A stretch of DNA of 64,000 bases from Bryobacteraceae bacterium (lineage in GTDB: Bacteria; Acidobacteriota; Terriglobia; Bryobacterales; Bryobacteraceae): contig JAICJH010000015.1 in assembly GCA_025928545.1 (NCBI GenBank), positions 1 through 64,000 on the forward strand, written 5' to 3'. A program made the translations under genes and the position numbers. Of this stretch, positions 1-10,079 are shown in pieces. How positions within the stretch are numbered: the first letter of the stretch is position 1; every line of letters begins with the position of its first letter. The notes below the pieces were generated by a model, which was not told where the DNA came from, did not search any database, and saw nothing but the letters and a program-made list of their open reading frames with translations.

Positions 1-141
1 ACTGATGAACTGGAAACTGCCATCTACAAATGGCTGGCAACCTGGAATGGCAAACCAACTCCGTTCGTCTGGAAGGCCTCTGCCGACGTCATTCTCGACA
101 AGGTTCGGCGGTGTAAAGAATTATCTAAGACAGGAGACTAG
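1..141 (+). mobile_element. IS630-type transposase, C-terminal fragment (truncated by window edge)
   Basis: Frame 1 reads TDELETAIYKWLATWNGKPTPFVWKASADVILDKVRRCKELSKTGD*, typical of IS630-family DDE transposase C-termini. Confidence 0.8.
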
Positions 142-172
142 GGCTTTTCGCATATGTGGCTAGCTGGCGGCG

Positions 173-574
173 CTATAGGCTGTTAATAAACGCCTTGACC
201 GCATCCCATGTCCATGCAACTGTATTTGTTCCGAGGAGGTTGGCGCGGTCATCAGTGTAGGCCCATATGCCCAGCACTTTTTTCTTTTCCTCATTGGCGC
301 AACTGAGTTCCCATTTCTGGCCCGTTGAATTCAGAGAGTTCTTGCTAACCAGCGCAATTACACCATCAGAACGACGGATTCGCGTACGGACTTTTTCCTT
401 CCAGTCGGTTTCGTATGCCTCCTTAACGGACATGTCCACGTACTCAAACGGGGAAGATGTTAGGAGTGACTGGCCTTTGAGAAAATCTCGCTGCCGCTCG
501 TCCTCAATAGCAAATGCCACGAAAACAACTTTTTTGCTGGCCATATCGGTCTCCTTCGACGTTGATTCGCCCAC
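173..574 (-). CDS. TIR-like (MTH538/ThsB-type) domain protein
   Basis: KKVVFVAFAIEDERQRDFLKGQ...SPFEYVDMSVKEAYETDWKEKVRTRIRRSDGVIALVSKNSLNSTGQKWELSCANEEKKKVLGIWAY matches the MTH538 TIR-like pattern. Confidence 0.75.
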   Translation of the reverse strand: MGESTSKETDMASKKVVFVAFAIEDERQRDFLKGQSLLTSSPFEYVDMSVKEAYETDWKEKVRTRIRRSDGVIALVSKNSLNSTGQKWELSCANEEKKKVLGIWAYTDDRANLLGTNTVAWTWDAVKAFINSL

Positions 575-660
575 TCACCGGGACAATCGACTCTCGTGCA
601 TCTCAGTCTAGCGCTTCAGGAAGTTTATCGGCTAGAAGGATCGGGGCCTGGGCCCAGTTT

Positions 661-1376
661 TCAAACACGACCCGCTCTCATGGGGCGTTCTGGGGGTTCT
701 GAAGATTCCGTCGCCGCTTTGTGGACCCTGCGTACCGCTGCGCTGCTCGCGCCCAATCTTTGGCTGATCTGACGCCATGACAACCCTTCGGTGCGGAGTT
801 CCACAACCTGATCGCGCCGGAATTATGAGGCGAGGTCTGCCTATTGGCCGCCCACTGCGGGTGCCGTTATCACGTGCACGGTCCAGTCCCGCGCATACTC
901 TTTCTCTGAGTCGGGCGCATTCCTGCTTTGCTAGGCTTGCGAGCAAGCTGATGATGGTGTCGCGGAACGGTCCGGCGCTATCGATCCATGCCTCGGTGAA
1001 ACTTCGCCAGTGATCTCTCCAATGTCTGCAAGTATTGAAGCGTCGCCAAGGTGCCTTCCCTCGTGAACCGGTCGAGGGCCCAAAAAATTATCACATCGAA
1101 CCGGTGCTGCATTGAATCTCGGAGCATTCGTTGGAAGGCGGCACGGTCACCCTTGCTACCGCTTTCGTGATCCTCGTACTCCTCCACGATGTGAAACTGC
1201 TGGGTTTCGCAGAACTGCCGTAGCTGACGGCGCTGGTTGTCCGCGTCCTGCCCCTTGTCTCGCGTGCTCACGCGGAGGTAAATCGCTGCATTCGAATGCG
1301 CTGCCGGTTGGTCTGAGTGTCGATTATTCTTCTGCTCCATTACTGCTCCATTAAGAAGAGCTTTGGAACAGGCCAT
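661..1376 (-). pseudogene. Serine recombinase (resolvase/invertase family), two frameshifts
   Basis: N-term AAIYLRVSTRDKGQDADNQRRQLRQFCETQ...VIIFWALDRFTREG; first shift near 1010 (continues SFTEAWIDSAGPFRDTIISLLASLAKQE), second near 825 (continues RRDQVVELRTEGLSWRQISQRLGASSAAVRRVHKAATESSE). Confidence 0.8.
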
Positions 1377-1451
1377 TGAAAGTAGAGGAGTTGCTATCGC
1401 TCTGTGTTGACGCCGCAGACGCTAAATTCTTTATTTCCAATCTACGGTCGA

Positions 1452-1497
1452 TTTCCCAAGCTGGACGTCGCGGGTTCGACCCCCGTCTCCCGCTCCA
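1452..1497 (+). tRNA. 3' half of tRNA-Gly(CCC), partial; likely attachment-site remnant
   Basis: ttCCCaagctggacgtcgcgggttcgacccccgtctcccgctCCA: anticodon loop, T-arm GCGGG-TTCGACC-CCCGT, acceptor 3' strand and encoded CCA. Upstream sequence does not supply the D-arm, 5' acceptor strand or 5' anticodon stem. Confidence 0.7.
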
Positions 1498-1677
1498 TCT
1501 TTTTAACGATCGACACAACCCCGTTTCACTCTGTGCTCCGTTTGTTCCGATTACATCAGTTGCAGGCTTTTCTCAATCTGTGAAGCCCGGCTGCGCCGAA
1601 GACGCCATCGCATCGCACGCGATCAGTCTTATGCGCAAGCCGGGCGAATAGTCGCACCGATATCGAGACTACCGCTA

Positions 1678-2226
1678 TCAGTTCAGCTTCTTCATCCAGA
1701 TGTTGCGGACGGAGACTTTCGTCGTAGCCTCGATTTCAATTCCGAACTGGCCCGTCCAGTTGTTGGAGGATTCGGGATCGTCATCCACCATAACGGCCAT
1801 CAGTTGCCCATTGACCATATGGATGAAAGTTCCGCCTCTGGCGATGATTGTGTACTGATTCCAGTCGTTGAGCTTCACCAGCTTGCCCAACTCGGTCAGA
1901 TCACCGATCGTTCCCATCAGGCGGCGGGCGCCGAAACCCGCCCCTTCGACAACCTGGCCTCGATAAGCCGTAATGCCCATCGGCGTGTTCTCCGAATAGA
2001 ACTGTCCGGTGAAGATTCGGGAAGGCCAGAAATCGGCTTGAGGACCAGTCTGCATCCAGTCGAGATTGCGTGGGGAATTTTGTAGGTTCGACTGGTGTTG
2101 CGCAGGCGCGAAAGTTGAATCTGCTGAGCGACGTTTAGCCAGTGCTCGCCCGGTCCCGTTAAGCCGGGGCCGGGCGAATCGGGGACTGCGGTTTATAACT
2201 TTTTCAAATAGATATTTTTCACCCAA
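1678..2226 (-). CDS. DUF1080-type (3-keto-disaccharide hydrolase-like) C-terminal fragment
   Basis: NDWNQYTIIARGGTFIHMVNGQLMAVMVDDD...GQFGIEIEATTKVSVRNIWMKKLN; N-terminal half of the family fold not recognisable. Confidence 0.55.
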   Translation of the reverse strand: MGEKYLFEKVINRSPRFARPRLNGTGRALAKRRSADSTFAPAQHQSNLQNSPRNLDWMQTGPQADFWPSRIFTGQFYSENTPMGITAYRGQVVEGAGFGARRLMGTIGDLTELGKLVKLNDWNQYTIIARGGTFIHMVNGQLMAVMVDDDPESSNNWTGQFGIEIEATTKVSVRNIWMKKLN

Positions 2227-3187
2227 TATCCACCCGTAGCTTCCACTTCCGGTCCGAGCAGACCGGTGGCGCGGAAATAATTGGGATCGTTGTCGATCAG
2301 CAGCATAATCAGGTGGTCGTTCATGTAGGTTTGAATCGAGTGGCCCTGAGCGATGACCATCATGTGGTTGTAATCGTCTTTGTGGTACCAGGAATCGAGA
2401 GTCGCCTTGTCGGCGAGCGTGGTCATGACGCGAACAGGCTGGCCCGGCTCGGCCAGAAGAACATGACCCGGAGTGTTGATGATCCCCCTGCCGCCCTGTT
2501 CATAGATATTTCCGCCCCATTGGTTGTTGGCGTCAAAATCCACCTGATAACCGTTCATATTCCACTTCGCGAGAGACGCGCGATCGGGTTGTGGAGGGGG
2601 AGGAATTGCACAGGCAACCTGCGCCCGGCCGCCGCCTCCGCCACCTCTGCCGCGCCTCCGAATGCCGCACCTCCGGGACCGCGCCCGCCACCGCTAGCTC
2701 CGAATGCCGCGCCGCCAGGACCGCGCCCGGCACCGCTGCCTCCGCGTCCTCCACCGGCGGCGCGCGGCGGATACTTAGGAGCGTTCCGTGCTTCCGTGAG
2801 AAAGCTGCGGAACTGCATGCCGCCGTTCACGGCCTGCGTCCCCTTCATGTCGTATTTGAGGATGAAGTCGGCGACTTCACCGCCCTTCCAGTAGATATAA
2901 GTTGTGCCGGTGGGATGTTCGCATGCTGTATCGATGTGGATCGCTTCGTCGCGGATGTCCCACATGCCGGGCGCGCCCTCCCAGCCGTTCAAGGTCTTCC
3001 CGTCGAACAACGACTGATACCCGGTGTTGTCGTTGAAGTCGAAGGGCATCCCTCTCTGGCCGCCACCGCGGCCGCTTGCACCAGGGGCGCCCGCCGGGGG
3101 CTGAGGGAACGCCATCTGCGCCACGATCATCAGCGCCGCTGTTCCAGCCGCGGCCGATATTAAGTAATTTCTGGTTGTTTTCATCAT
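2193..3187 (-). pseudogene. DUF1080 domain protein interrupted by a frameshift in a Gly/Arg-rich tract
   Basis: YQSLFDGKTLNGWEGAPGMWDIRDEAIHID... in one frame, MNGYQVDFDANNQWGGNIYEQGGRGIINTPGH...VKNIYLKKL in another; bridging frame reads RGRGGGGGGRAQVACAIPPPPQPDRASLAKWNMNGYQ. Confidence 0.7.
2656..2739. repeat. Imperfect 2 x 42-bp tandem repeat encoding AAFGASGGGRGPGG-like units
   Basis: ctccgaatgccgc(a/g)cc(t/g)cc(g/a)ggaccgcgcccg(c/g)caccgct occurs twice in tandem. Confidence 0.75.
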
Positions 3188-3203
3188 TCGATTGTTCCTC
3201 TGA

Positions 3204-4802
3204 TTACCTGCCCATCGGCGTGCCGAAAGCATACATGGTGGCGTCGTTCGTCGCGACATACACCTGTCCGCTGATCGACCAAAGACCTGCCGATTTCACG
3301 AAAGATTTGATCGTCTTGCCGCTGTTCCAGATTGTCTTGCCTGTTGCGCCATCGAGTGCGTACAAGACAGCGGGTGAGGCTGCCGAGCCGCTGCTCAGAG
3401 CGAAGACCACGCCATTCACCACTATCGGAGCCGAGGGCGATGCAATGGCGGGAGATGTCCAGCCCGGCTGCAGCGAAGTGCCGGAGAGCTTGAGCCCCAC
3501 GATGCCGCTGCTCGCGCCTTCCGCCGGAAGCAGAAGCCAGCGAGTCTGTGAAGCATCTTCCCAGGTTGCGAGCGCCGAAGGCGACCAGGTTTTTGAAGTT
3601 GTGGTGGCTGCGGAGGTCGCAAGCGCAGTCTTTCGATCGGCGCCTCCCAGCGTTTCCGCATCCAGGAGAACCACCTTACCCTCTTTAGTGGCCGCGGCTA
3701 CAAGTTCGCGCCCACCCTGCGTGAAGATGACAGGCGAAGTGGCGAATGCGGCGCCCGTATACGAGGCTTTCACGACGAGAGTCGCCGGATCGAGAGCTAC
3801 GATGCTGTTCTGGTTGGCGCCGGCGCTGTCGCCGATCGCAACGTACAGCGTGCCATTCGACGAGACAGCCACCGGACCGACCGGGCTGGCTCCGGACTTC
3901 CATGATTTCACCGCACCAGATTTGATATCGAGCGACCAGACCCCGTTGGGTACGCCGCCGCAGTTGTTGATTGTGGATGTATAGACGGTTTGGTCTATCA
4001 GCACGAGCTCGGTAGCATTGGCATTCGCAGGCAGGAATGGTATGGGTTTGCTGAGTTCCTTGCCCTGCGACTGGCCGACGGAGTGCAGCGCTCCGTCGCT
4101 TGACACAGCGTAGGAAGCTCCCGGGCCCGGACGGTTAATGCCGGCGGGGCCGGCACCACGACCGGACGCACCAGCCGCGCCGCCCGCGAAACCACCGCCT
4201 GCGGCAGCGCCGCCACGCCCGCCTGAACCGCCGCGACCGCCACGGTTAAACAGAGACATCGGGACGCCCTCACCGGGTGCGCCGACTCCGCCGGTTGCAC
4301 CCCGGCCGCCGCCACGTCCACCCAGCGTTGTTCCCACCACGTTCGGCACGAGGCTTGTGGCGCGTGTGACGCCGCCAGTCATCCCGCCAGGACATGCAGC
4401 CGTTGCAGCCGATGGAGCCGGCGCGTCAAAATGCTTCGTCCATGCGATCACGCCCGTATCGATTTCGTATCCATACAGGTTGTTGCCGCTCCCCACCACG
4501 TTGCCGGGTGACGGATCGAGCTGAGCCGTATTGCCGCTGACGCCTTCGCTCAGTGTTTCACGCGGCGTGTGTCCGACTTTCACCGTCCACTGCAGGGTGA
4601 AATCCGGCTTCTGCACGCCTTCGACGGAGATGGCTGTATCCGACCGGACCCATGCCGTGCGCTGCGCGTCTGCGCGGCTGGTGGTCCATCCACCGCCTGG
4701 ACCTCGCCCTCCCTGTGCATATGCCATACCCGTCGCAACGACCGATGATGTAAGAGCGACGGTGGAAAACCGCTTCATTGTGCTTTTCATTTTTGTAATC
4801 AC
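3204..4802 (-). CDS. PQQ-binding-like beta-propeller protein, exported
   Basis: Signal peptide then QGGRGPGGGWTTSRADAQRTAWVRSD; repeated propeller blades, terminal GQVYVATNDATMYAFG. Confidence 0.75.
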   Translation of the reverse strand: MITKMKSTMKRFSTVALTSSVVATGMAYAQGGRGPGGGWTTSRADAQRTAWVRSDTAISVEGVQKPDFTLQWTVKVGHTPRETLSEGVSGNTAQLDPSPGNVVGSGNNLYGYEIDTGVIAWTKHFDAPAPSAATAACPGGMTGGVTRATSLVPNVVGTTLGGRGGGRGATGGVGAPGEGVPMSLFNRGGRGGSGGRGGAAAGGGFAGGAAGASGRGAGPAGINRPGPGASYAVSSDGALHSVGQSQGKELSKPIPFLPANANATELVLIDQTVYTSTINNCGGVPNGVWSLDIKSGAVKSWKSGASPVGPVAVSSNGTLYVAIGDSAGANQNSIVALDPATLVVKASYTGAAFATSPVIFTQGGRELVAAATKEGKVVLLDAETLGGADRKTALATSAATTTSKTWSPSALATWEDASQTRWLLLPAEGASSGIVGLKLSGTSLQPGWTSPAIASPSAPIVVNGVVFALSSGSAASPAVLYALDGATGKTIWNSGKTIKSFVKSAGLWSISGQVYVATNDATMYAFGTPMGR

Positions 4803-4811
4803 GTAGCGCTC

Positions 4812-6389
4812 CTATTTTGCGACCCCGAAGCAATAAAACGCTCCGTCAAACGTGCTGATATAGGCTTTGCCGTTGATGGCAGTCATACCGCTTCCATGGT
4901 TCCAGCCCGCGATCTGGTCGCCGCTGGACCATAGAAGCTTGCCATTGGCCGAATCGAACGCGTATATGGTTGCGTGTCTTGAATTGGCAATTCGGCTGGC
5001 GCTTTGGCCAGTACCGGGTTTACGCGGCGCTTCATCCCAGGCTATGTCGGGGGCCCTCTGATAAGTGTCTTCGCCGGCGCCATTGACAAACAGAATGCCG
5101 TTGGCATAAATCGCTTCGTCGCCCTGATCGATATCTCCGTAAGTCCACGCGGGCACGAAATGCAGCTTGCCGGCGGTCTCTTCTACTTTGAGAACCGCCA
5201 CGCCGCCCTTGTCGGGCTTGCCAATCTCAATGGGTGAGTGGTAAGTATCGGCCAAAGGTCCGAGGAAGGGCACGGCAACAAACAACTGCCCGGCGGGATC
5301 TATCCAGGTTGCCATTGCGCCCCAGACTCCGGCAGCGTCGTAGCGCGCGGCCGGATTGCACATCAGCGGGCTGCGGTCCAGCATCTCGGAGTGTTTGTCG
5401 AAAGGTGGATCCTGACCCACAATCGCGTCGCGGTCCACCATCCAGACACGGCATTCCTTGCTGCTACCGAACAAAAGGTGCTTGCCTTTGTAGTCGATCA
5501 CCATCGGAGTGACGTTGATGTCGAGATCGCGGGTATGCATCCAGTTCGCATTGGGAGGTGCAAACCAGCCCATCAGCTGAAGTTGCTTGTTCGCGTCTTC
5601 TTTTACGCCGACGATCGCGTTGCCCAGGCTTTTGGTTTGCGGGTCGTAAGTGCCGTCACCCGTCCCGAGATATGCGGTGCCGTCCGGCGCGATTGCTACA
5701 CCGCGGCGACCCCACAACCCGCCGCCCGCCGGCAGAAAGGCGCTGGCCTTTCTGGTGGCGAGATCGAAGGCGTAAAACGCGTTGCCCACACCGCCGCAGC
5801 CCTGCGATGTAGCGGTGTAGATCACGCCGTTCACCAGATTCAACGCCCATGGCTTGCCGTTGGGGGGCATGAATTTTTGGGGCAAGGCGAGATCTTCGCC
5901 GTCGGCGACGTTGATCTCATGCAGGCGGCCGTCCCCCGCGACTGAATAGAGGGTGAATTTTCCCGGGCCACTCCCCGGACCCACTGCGGGAACGGCCGTC
6001 TGTCCGCCCGGGCAGAGAGTACCGCCATTGCCGGTAATCTCAAACGGAATAATTTCAAAGCTCTTGTGCCATAGCTCTTTGCCGGTGGCTGTATCGTAGG
6101 CCCACAACTCATCGGAGATCCCCGAGATCACAGCGATCTCTTTGGGTCCACCGTTTGTAGCCACGTTCTGCAGAATGAGTGGCGAGAACAGACTATGCAT
6201 TTGCCGCGGGGCGCTTTTCAGCTGTACCTTCCACAGCAGCTTCATCGTCTTGACGTTGGTCTTGTTGAAGACCTTTTCGTCTTTAATCCAGCCGGTGCGG
6301 CCGGGATCTCCTCCGTCAGCCACATAGTCGGCCGCCCAGCCTGCGATACACCCGAAGACGGCAACTCCCAAAAGAAACTTACGCATCAT
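4812..6389 (-). CDS. PQQ-binding-like beta-propeller protein, exported
   Basis: ADYVADGGDPGRTGWIKDEKVFNKTNVKTMKLLWKVQL...AYDTATGKELWHKSF...GKAYISTFDGAFYCFG. Confidence 0.8.
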   Translation of the reverse strand: MMRKFLLGVAVFGCIAGWAADYVADGGDPGRTGWIKDEKVFNKTNVKTMKLLWKVQLKSAPRQMHSLFSPLILQNVATNGGPKEIAVISGISDELWAYDTATGKELWHKSFEIIPFEITGNGGTLCPGGQTAVPAVGPGSGPGKFTLYSVAGDGRLHEINVADGEDLALPQKFMPPNGKPWALNLVNGVIYTATSQGCGGVGNAFYAFDLATRKASAFLPAGGGLWGRRGVAIAPDGTAYLGTGDGTYDPQTKSLGNAIVGVKEDANKQLQLMGWFAPPNANWMHTRDLDINVTPMVIDYKGKHLLFGSSKECRVWMVDRDAIVGQDPPFDKHSEMLDRSPLMCNPAARYDAAGVWGAMATWIDPAGQLFVAVPFLGPLADTYHSPIEIGKPDKGGVAVLKVEETAGKLHFVPAWTYGDIDQGDEAIYANGILFVNGAGEDTYQRAPDIAWDEAPRKPGTGQSASRIANSRHATIYAFDSANGKLLWSSGDQIAGWNHGSGMTAINGKAYISTFDGAFYCFGVAK

Positions 6390-6727
6390 GAATTATTCCT
6401 CTCGTACCTGATCGATCTGTTCTCACGCCTGCCGCTCAAGACCGTTGGGGTCGTTAAACACCTTGTATTCCGTCTCTTCCGAATTGGGTGTTGGCAATTC
6501 CGGCCCATTTCCTGCGCCTCGAATAATAAACGATGATATACTATCTACCTAACCAGTTGTGCCGTTCCCTGTCGCGGACGACCTCTTTATGAACTGGTCG
6601 GGCCAGCTGAAACGTCTGCTGGTTCTGGCTATGGCGGCAGGGCTCCGGGGCTTGGTCGTTGGACCGGGCGCTTTCACATAACACTGTGCACAGGGAAGTT
6701 ATACGCATGGCAGGGGGACGGAGACAT

Positions 6728-7660
6728 ATGACGATCAATCGCCGCCGGTTCTTAGGTACAGTCGCCGCTGCGGGTGCCGCTTCAGGTTTGCGCGCGCAGG
6801 CGCCGCAATGGTCGTCGCCAGTCATCGACATGCATTTCCACATGCGTGGAACTCCGGAAGCCAATGCCGCGCATCTTGACGGCTGCGGCGTCACGATGGC
6901 GAATCTTCTGACCCAGGCCGGCGCCGTCGATCGCGTACGCGCCGTGCAGGAGCGTTATCCAAAACGCTTCGTCTGGTACGGCAGCACCGACATCACCAAA
7001 CCGGGGGCGGAAGCACTTCTGACCCAAACTATCAAGAACGGCGCGGGCGGCATCGGGGAATTGAAATCCCACGTGGAGGCCGATGGGCCTGAACTCCGCC
7101 GAATGTATGCGCTCGCCGCGGAACTGGATGTGCCGATTCTTATCCACTTCCAGGAGGTGCCTCATACCGAAAACGAGGGGACTTTTGCCTCGGGCTTCAA
7201 ACGTTTTGAAGCAATTCTGAAAGAGTATCCCAGGACAAGATTTTTCGGACACGCCGACGCCTTCTGGGCCAATGTGAGCGCGGATTACGCCAACCAGGAA
7301 GCGTATCCGTCGGGTCCGATCAAGCGGGGCGGGCTCACCGACAAATTGCTCTCGGACTATCCGAATCTCTTCGCAGACATGTCCGCTAATTCCGGCAACA
7401 ACGCACTCTCCAGAGATCCGGACTTTACGCCGGACTTTCTCAAACGCCATCAGGACAAACTGGTTTTCGGCAGCGATTGCGGCTGTACGGATGGGAATGG
7501 CGGCGGAGTGGCGCAGGCTAATAACCCGGCGGCCAACAGGCTTTCAGGCAAGTGCGTAGCTCGCGAAACTCTCTCGGTTCTTCAAAAATCCACATCGCCC
7601 GCACTGTTCGCCAAACTCGTTTGGGAAAACGCGCACAAATTCCTGCGCCTTCCGGCGTAG
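6728..7660 (+). CDS. Amidohydrolase family protein with Tat-like signal
   Basis: MTINRRRFLGTVAAAGAASG Tat signal; VIDMHFHMRG...ADMSANSGNNALSRDPDFTPDFLKRHQDKLVFGSDCGC. Confidence 0.8.
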   Translation: MTINRRRFLGTVAAAGAASGLRAQAPQWSSPVIDMHFHMRGTPEANAAHLDGCGVTMANLLTQAGAVDRVRAVQERYPKRFVWYGSTDITKPGAEALLTQTIKNGAGGIGELKSHVEADGPELRRMYALAAELDVPILIHFQEVPHTENEGTFASGFKRFEAILKEYPRTRFFGHADAFWANVSADYANQEAYPSGPIKRGGLTDKLLSDYPNLFADMSANSGNNALSRDPDFTPDFLKRHQDKLVFGSDCGCTDGNGGGVAQANNPAANRLSGKCVARETLSVLQKSTSPALFAKLVWENAHKFLRLPA

Positions 7661-7662
7661 TC

Positions 7663-8985
7663 TTGCCTCAAAAAGCCACCTTCGCTCCCAACGCCGCTGG
7701 GCGTGGCGACCAGGCACCGGCGACCAACGAAGCCCCGCCAACTCGCGTTCGGAGGGTGATTCTCGGTCTCACCGTCGCAGCCTACATGATCACCTATATG
7801 GATCGCGTGATTATGGGTGTGACGATCCCGTCCATTCAGAAGGACCTGGGCCTCTCACTGGCCACGATGGGGACCATTACTTCTTGTTTCCGATTGGCCT
7901 ACTCTCTGTTTCAGATCCCGGGCGGGTGGTTGGGCGATAGATTCGGACCGCGGCGCACGCTGACGGCCATCGTCACATGGTGGTCGATGTTTACCGCGGC
8001 TACTGCGCTGGCGTGGAATGCGGTTTCCATGGCGACTCTTCAGGTTCTGTTCGGCATGGGCGAAGCGGGCGCGTATCCGGTAGCTACCAGATCTCTGGCG
8101 CGTTGGGCATTGCCCGCCGAGAGGGGCTTCGCACAGGGCATCACCCACGCCGGTGCGCGCCTGGGTGGCGCGATCACGCCTCCCCTTGTGGTGTTCGTGA
8201 TGGTCCGTTATGGCTGGCGCGTACCTTTCGTCTGTTTTGGAGGTCTCGGCATTTTATGGGCGCTGGTATGGTTTTGGTATTACCGCGACGATCCCGCGCT
8301 GCATCCCCGAACGAACGAAGCTGAGCGGGCATTGCTCCGCGGCAGCCTGGGGACCTCCGGCAAGACCAGAAAGGCTGTGCCCTGGAAGAGCATCCTCTCT
8401 ACGCCGCAGATGTGGATCATATCTGGAATGTATTTTTGCTATGCGTACAATCTCGATTTTTATCTGACCTGGTTTCCCAAGTACCTCAATTCCGAACGAG
8501 GACTGAACCTGACGAAGATGGGTCTGTACGCCAGTATTCCTCTCGCGGCGGGAGTCGCGGGCGATCTGTTCGGAGGCTGGTTTTCCGATGTCCTCTTTAA
8601 GCACACGGGAAACCTGAAGCTTTCGCGGCGCGTGGTTGCGTTGGGAGGGTTTCTTTTGGCCGCCGGCGCAATCTGGCCCGCCTTCATTATTCACGATCCG
8701 GTAAAGAGCGTTCTTTGCTCCGGACTGGTGATGTTCGGGCTCGAAACAACAGTTGGCGTTTCGTGGGCCCTGACACTCGACATTGGCGGAGAATTCGCAG
8801 GCTCAGTCTCGTCGGTGATGAACTGCATCGGGAACGCCGGCGGCGCGGTGGCCACGTTCATGGTTCCGAGATTCGTCCAGACATACGGATGGCATGTTCC
8901 GTTCCTGGTGATTTGCGGCTTGTCTCTGCTGGCGGCGGTATTGTTTCTCAGAATCGATGCGGGCAGGAAAATCATACCCACCTGA
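7663..8985 (+). CDS. MFS transporter, ACS (anion:cation symporter) type
   Basis: AAYMITYMDRVIMGVTIPSIQKDLGLSLATMGTITSCFRLAYSLFQIPGGWLGDRFGPRR; 12-TM pattern. Start codon uncertain (TTG 7663 or GTG 7756). Confidence 0.8.
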   Translation: MPQKATFAPNAAGRGDQAPATNEAPPTRVRRVILGLTVAAYMITYMDRVIMGVTIPSIQKDLGLSLATMGTITSCFRLAYSLFQIPGGWLGDRFGPRRTLTAIVTWWSMFTAATALAWNAVSMATLQVLFGMGEAGAYPVATRSLARWALPAERGFAQGITHAGARLGGAITPPLVVFVMVRYGWRVPFVCFGGLGILWALVWFWYYRDDPALHPRTNEAERALLRGSLGTSGKTRKAVPWKSILSTPQMWIISGMYFCYAYNLDFYLTWFPKYLNSERGLNLTKMGLYASIPLAAGVAGDLFGGWFSDVLFKHTGNLKLSRRVVALGGFLLAAGAIWPAFIIHDPVKSVLCSGLVMFGLETTVGVSWALTLDIGGEFAGSVSSVMNCIGNAGGAVATFMVPRFVQTYGWHVPFLVICGLSLLAAVLFLRIDAGRKIIPT

Positions 8986-9031
8986 CTGATCGATCTCGCG
9001 CGCGGCGCGGCTGGCGCGGCCAGGTGAGCTG

Positions 9032-10048
9032 TTATTTGAAAATCTTCTGAGCGAAGTAGTAGAAATTGTTCTGCCACTCGGGCGTATCATGCGCGTGCCC
9101 GTCGACGTTCCAGACGTGCGGCACGCCCTTCTCCTTCAGGTACGCGTGAACACCCTGGCCGATGCGGAGCAGGCCGTCCTGACTGCCGCCCGCCAACCAC
9201 AGTAACTTCAACTTTTTCGGCACTTCGGGATCGGGCACAAGCTCTGGCGGATTCCTCGTGTCGGGGGCTGAGGAGAACCCGCCAACGTAGGCGAAGGTCT
9301 CGGGATGCACCGTTCCGATATTCAAAGCCTGGCCGCCGCCCATCGAAAGACCCGCAAGCGTGCGATGATCGCGGTCCGTGTATACCGAGTAATGCGACTC
9401 GACGAAGGGGATGATATCTTTCAACAGGTCGTTTTCAAACGGCGCCAGCCACGGTTCCATGCTCATTCCCTGGCGGCTGTTTCCTGCGGGAGGAGGCGGC
9501 GCACCGGGGGCAGCATGTTGCGCGTTGCCTGGATTCATGCGCGGGCCACCGCCGTTCGCTTCGATATCGGCGAGGGTCATCGTGGAATCGCCGTTGGGGA
9601 AAATCAACACCATCGGCGGGGCTTTCTTATCGGCAATCAGATTATCGAGGACGACGTTGATGTGGCGTATCGATGTCCATTCGAGATCATTCCACCCCAG
9701 GCCATGGATCAGGTACACGGTTGGATATTTGTTGCTCGTCGAATATCCCGGGGGAAGGTAAACACCGATCCGGCGGCGCGTGCCAAGCGACTTTGAATCG
9801 TATGGAACCGTCGTTAGCTCGCCATGCGGAATATCGTTGCGCACAACATTAAAGCCTTCAGGGGCGTCGGGAAACAGCTGCTTATCATCCGGGCCAAGCG
9901 TTGGGGGTGGACCGAAATTGTTGCCCCGCCCGCCGCCGCGCCCCGAAGCACCGGCGGGTCCGCCGCCCGGAGCTCCGGCAGGGGCCTGGGCCAAAGTGGT
10001 TCCCACGGCCAGTAAAGACACAAAGGCAAATAACGCTGTTCGTTTCAT
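9032..10048 (-). CDS. Exported esterase (esterase D/feruloyl-esterase-like alpha/beta hydrolase)
   Basis: RIGVYLPPGYSTSNKYPTVYLIHGLGWND...DHRTLAGLSMGGGQAL (GLSMGG nucleophile elbow). Confidence 0.85.
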   Translation of the reverse strand: MKRTALFAFVSLLAVGTTLAQAPAGAPGGGPAGASGRGGGRGNNFGPPPTLGPDDKQLFPDAPEGFNVVRNDIPHGELTTVPYDSKSLGTRRRIGVYLPPGYSTSNKYPTVYLIHGLGWNDLEWTSIRHINVVLDNLIADKKAPPMVLIFPNGDSTMTLADIEANGGGPRMNPGNAQHAAPGAPPPPAGNSRQGMSMEPWLAPFENDLLKDIIPFVESHYSVYTDRDHRTLAGLSMGGGQALNIGTVHPETFAYVGGFSSAPDTRNPPELVPDPEVPKKLKLLWLAGGSQDGLLRIGQGVHAYLKEKGVPHVWNVDGHAHDTPEWQNNFYYFAQKIFK

Positions 10049-10079
10049 CCGATCAACACTCCTTCCGACTAATTACTGC

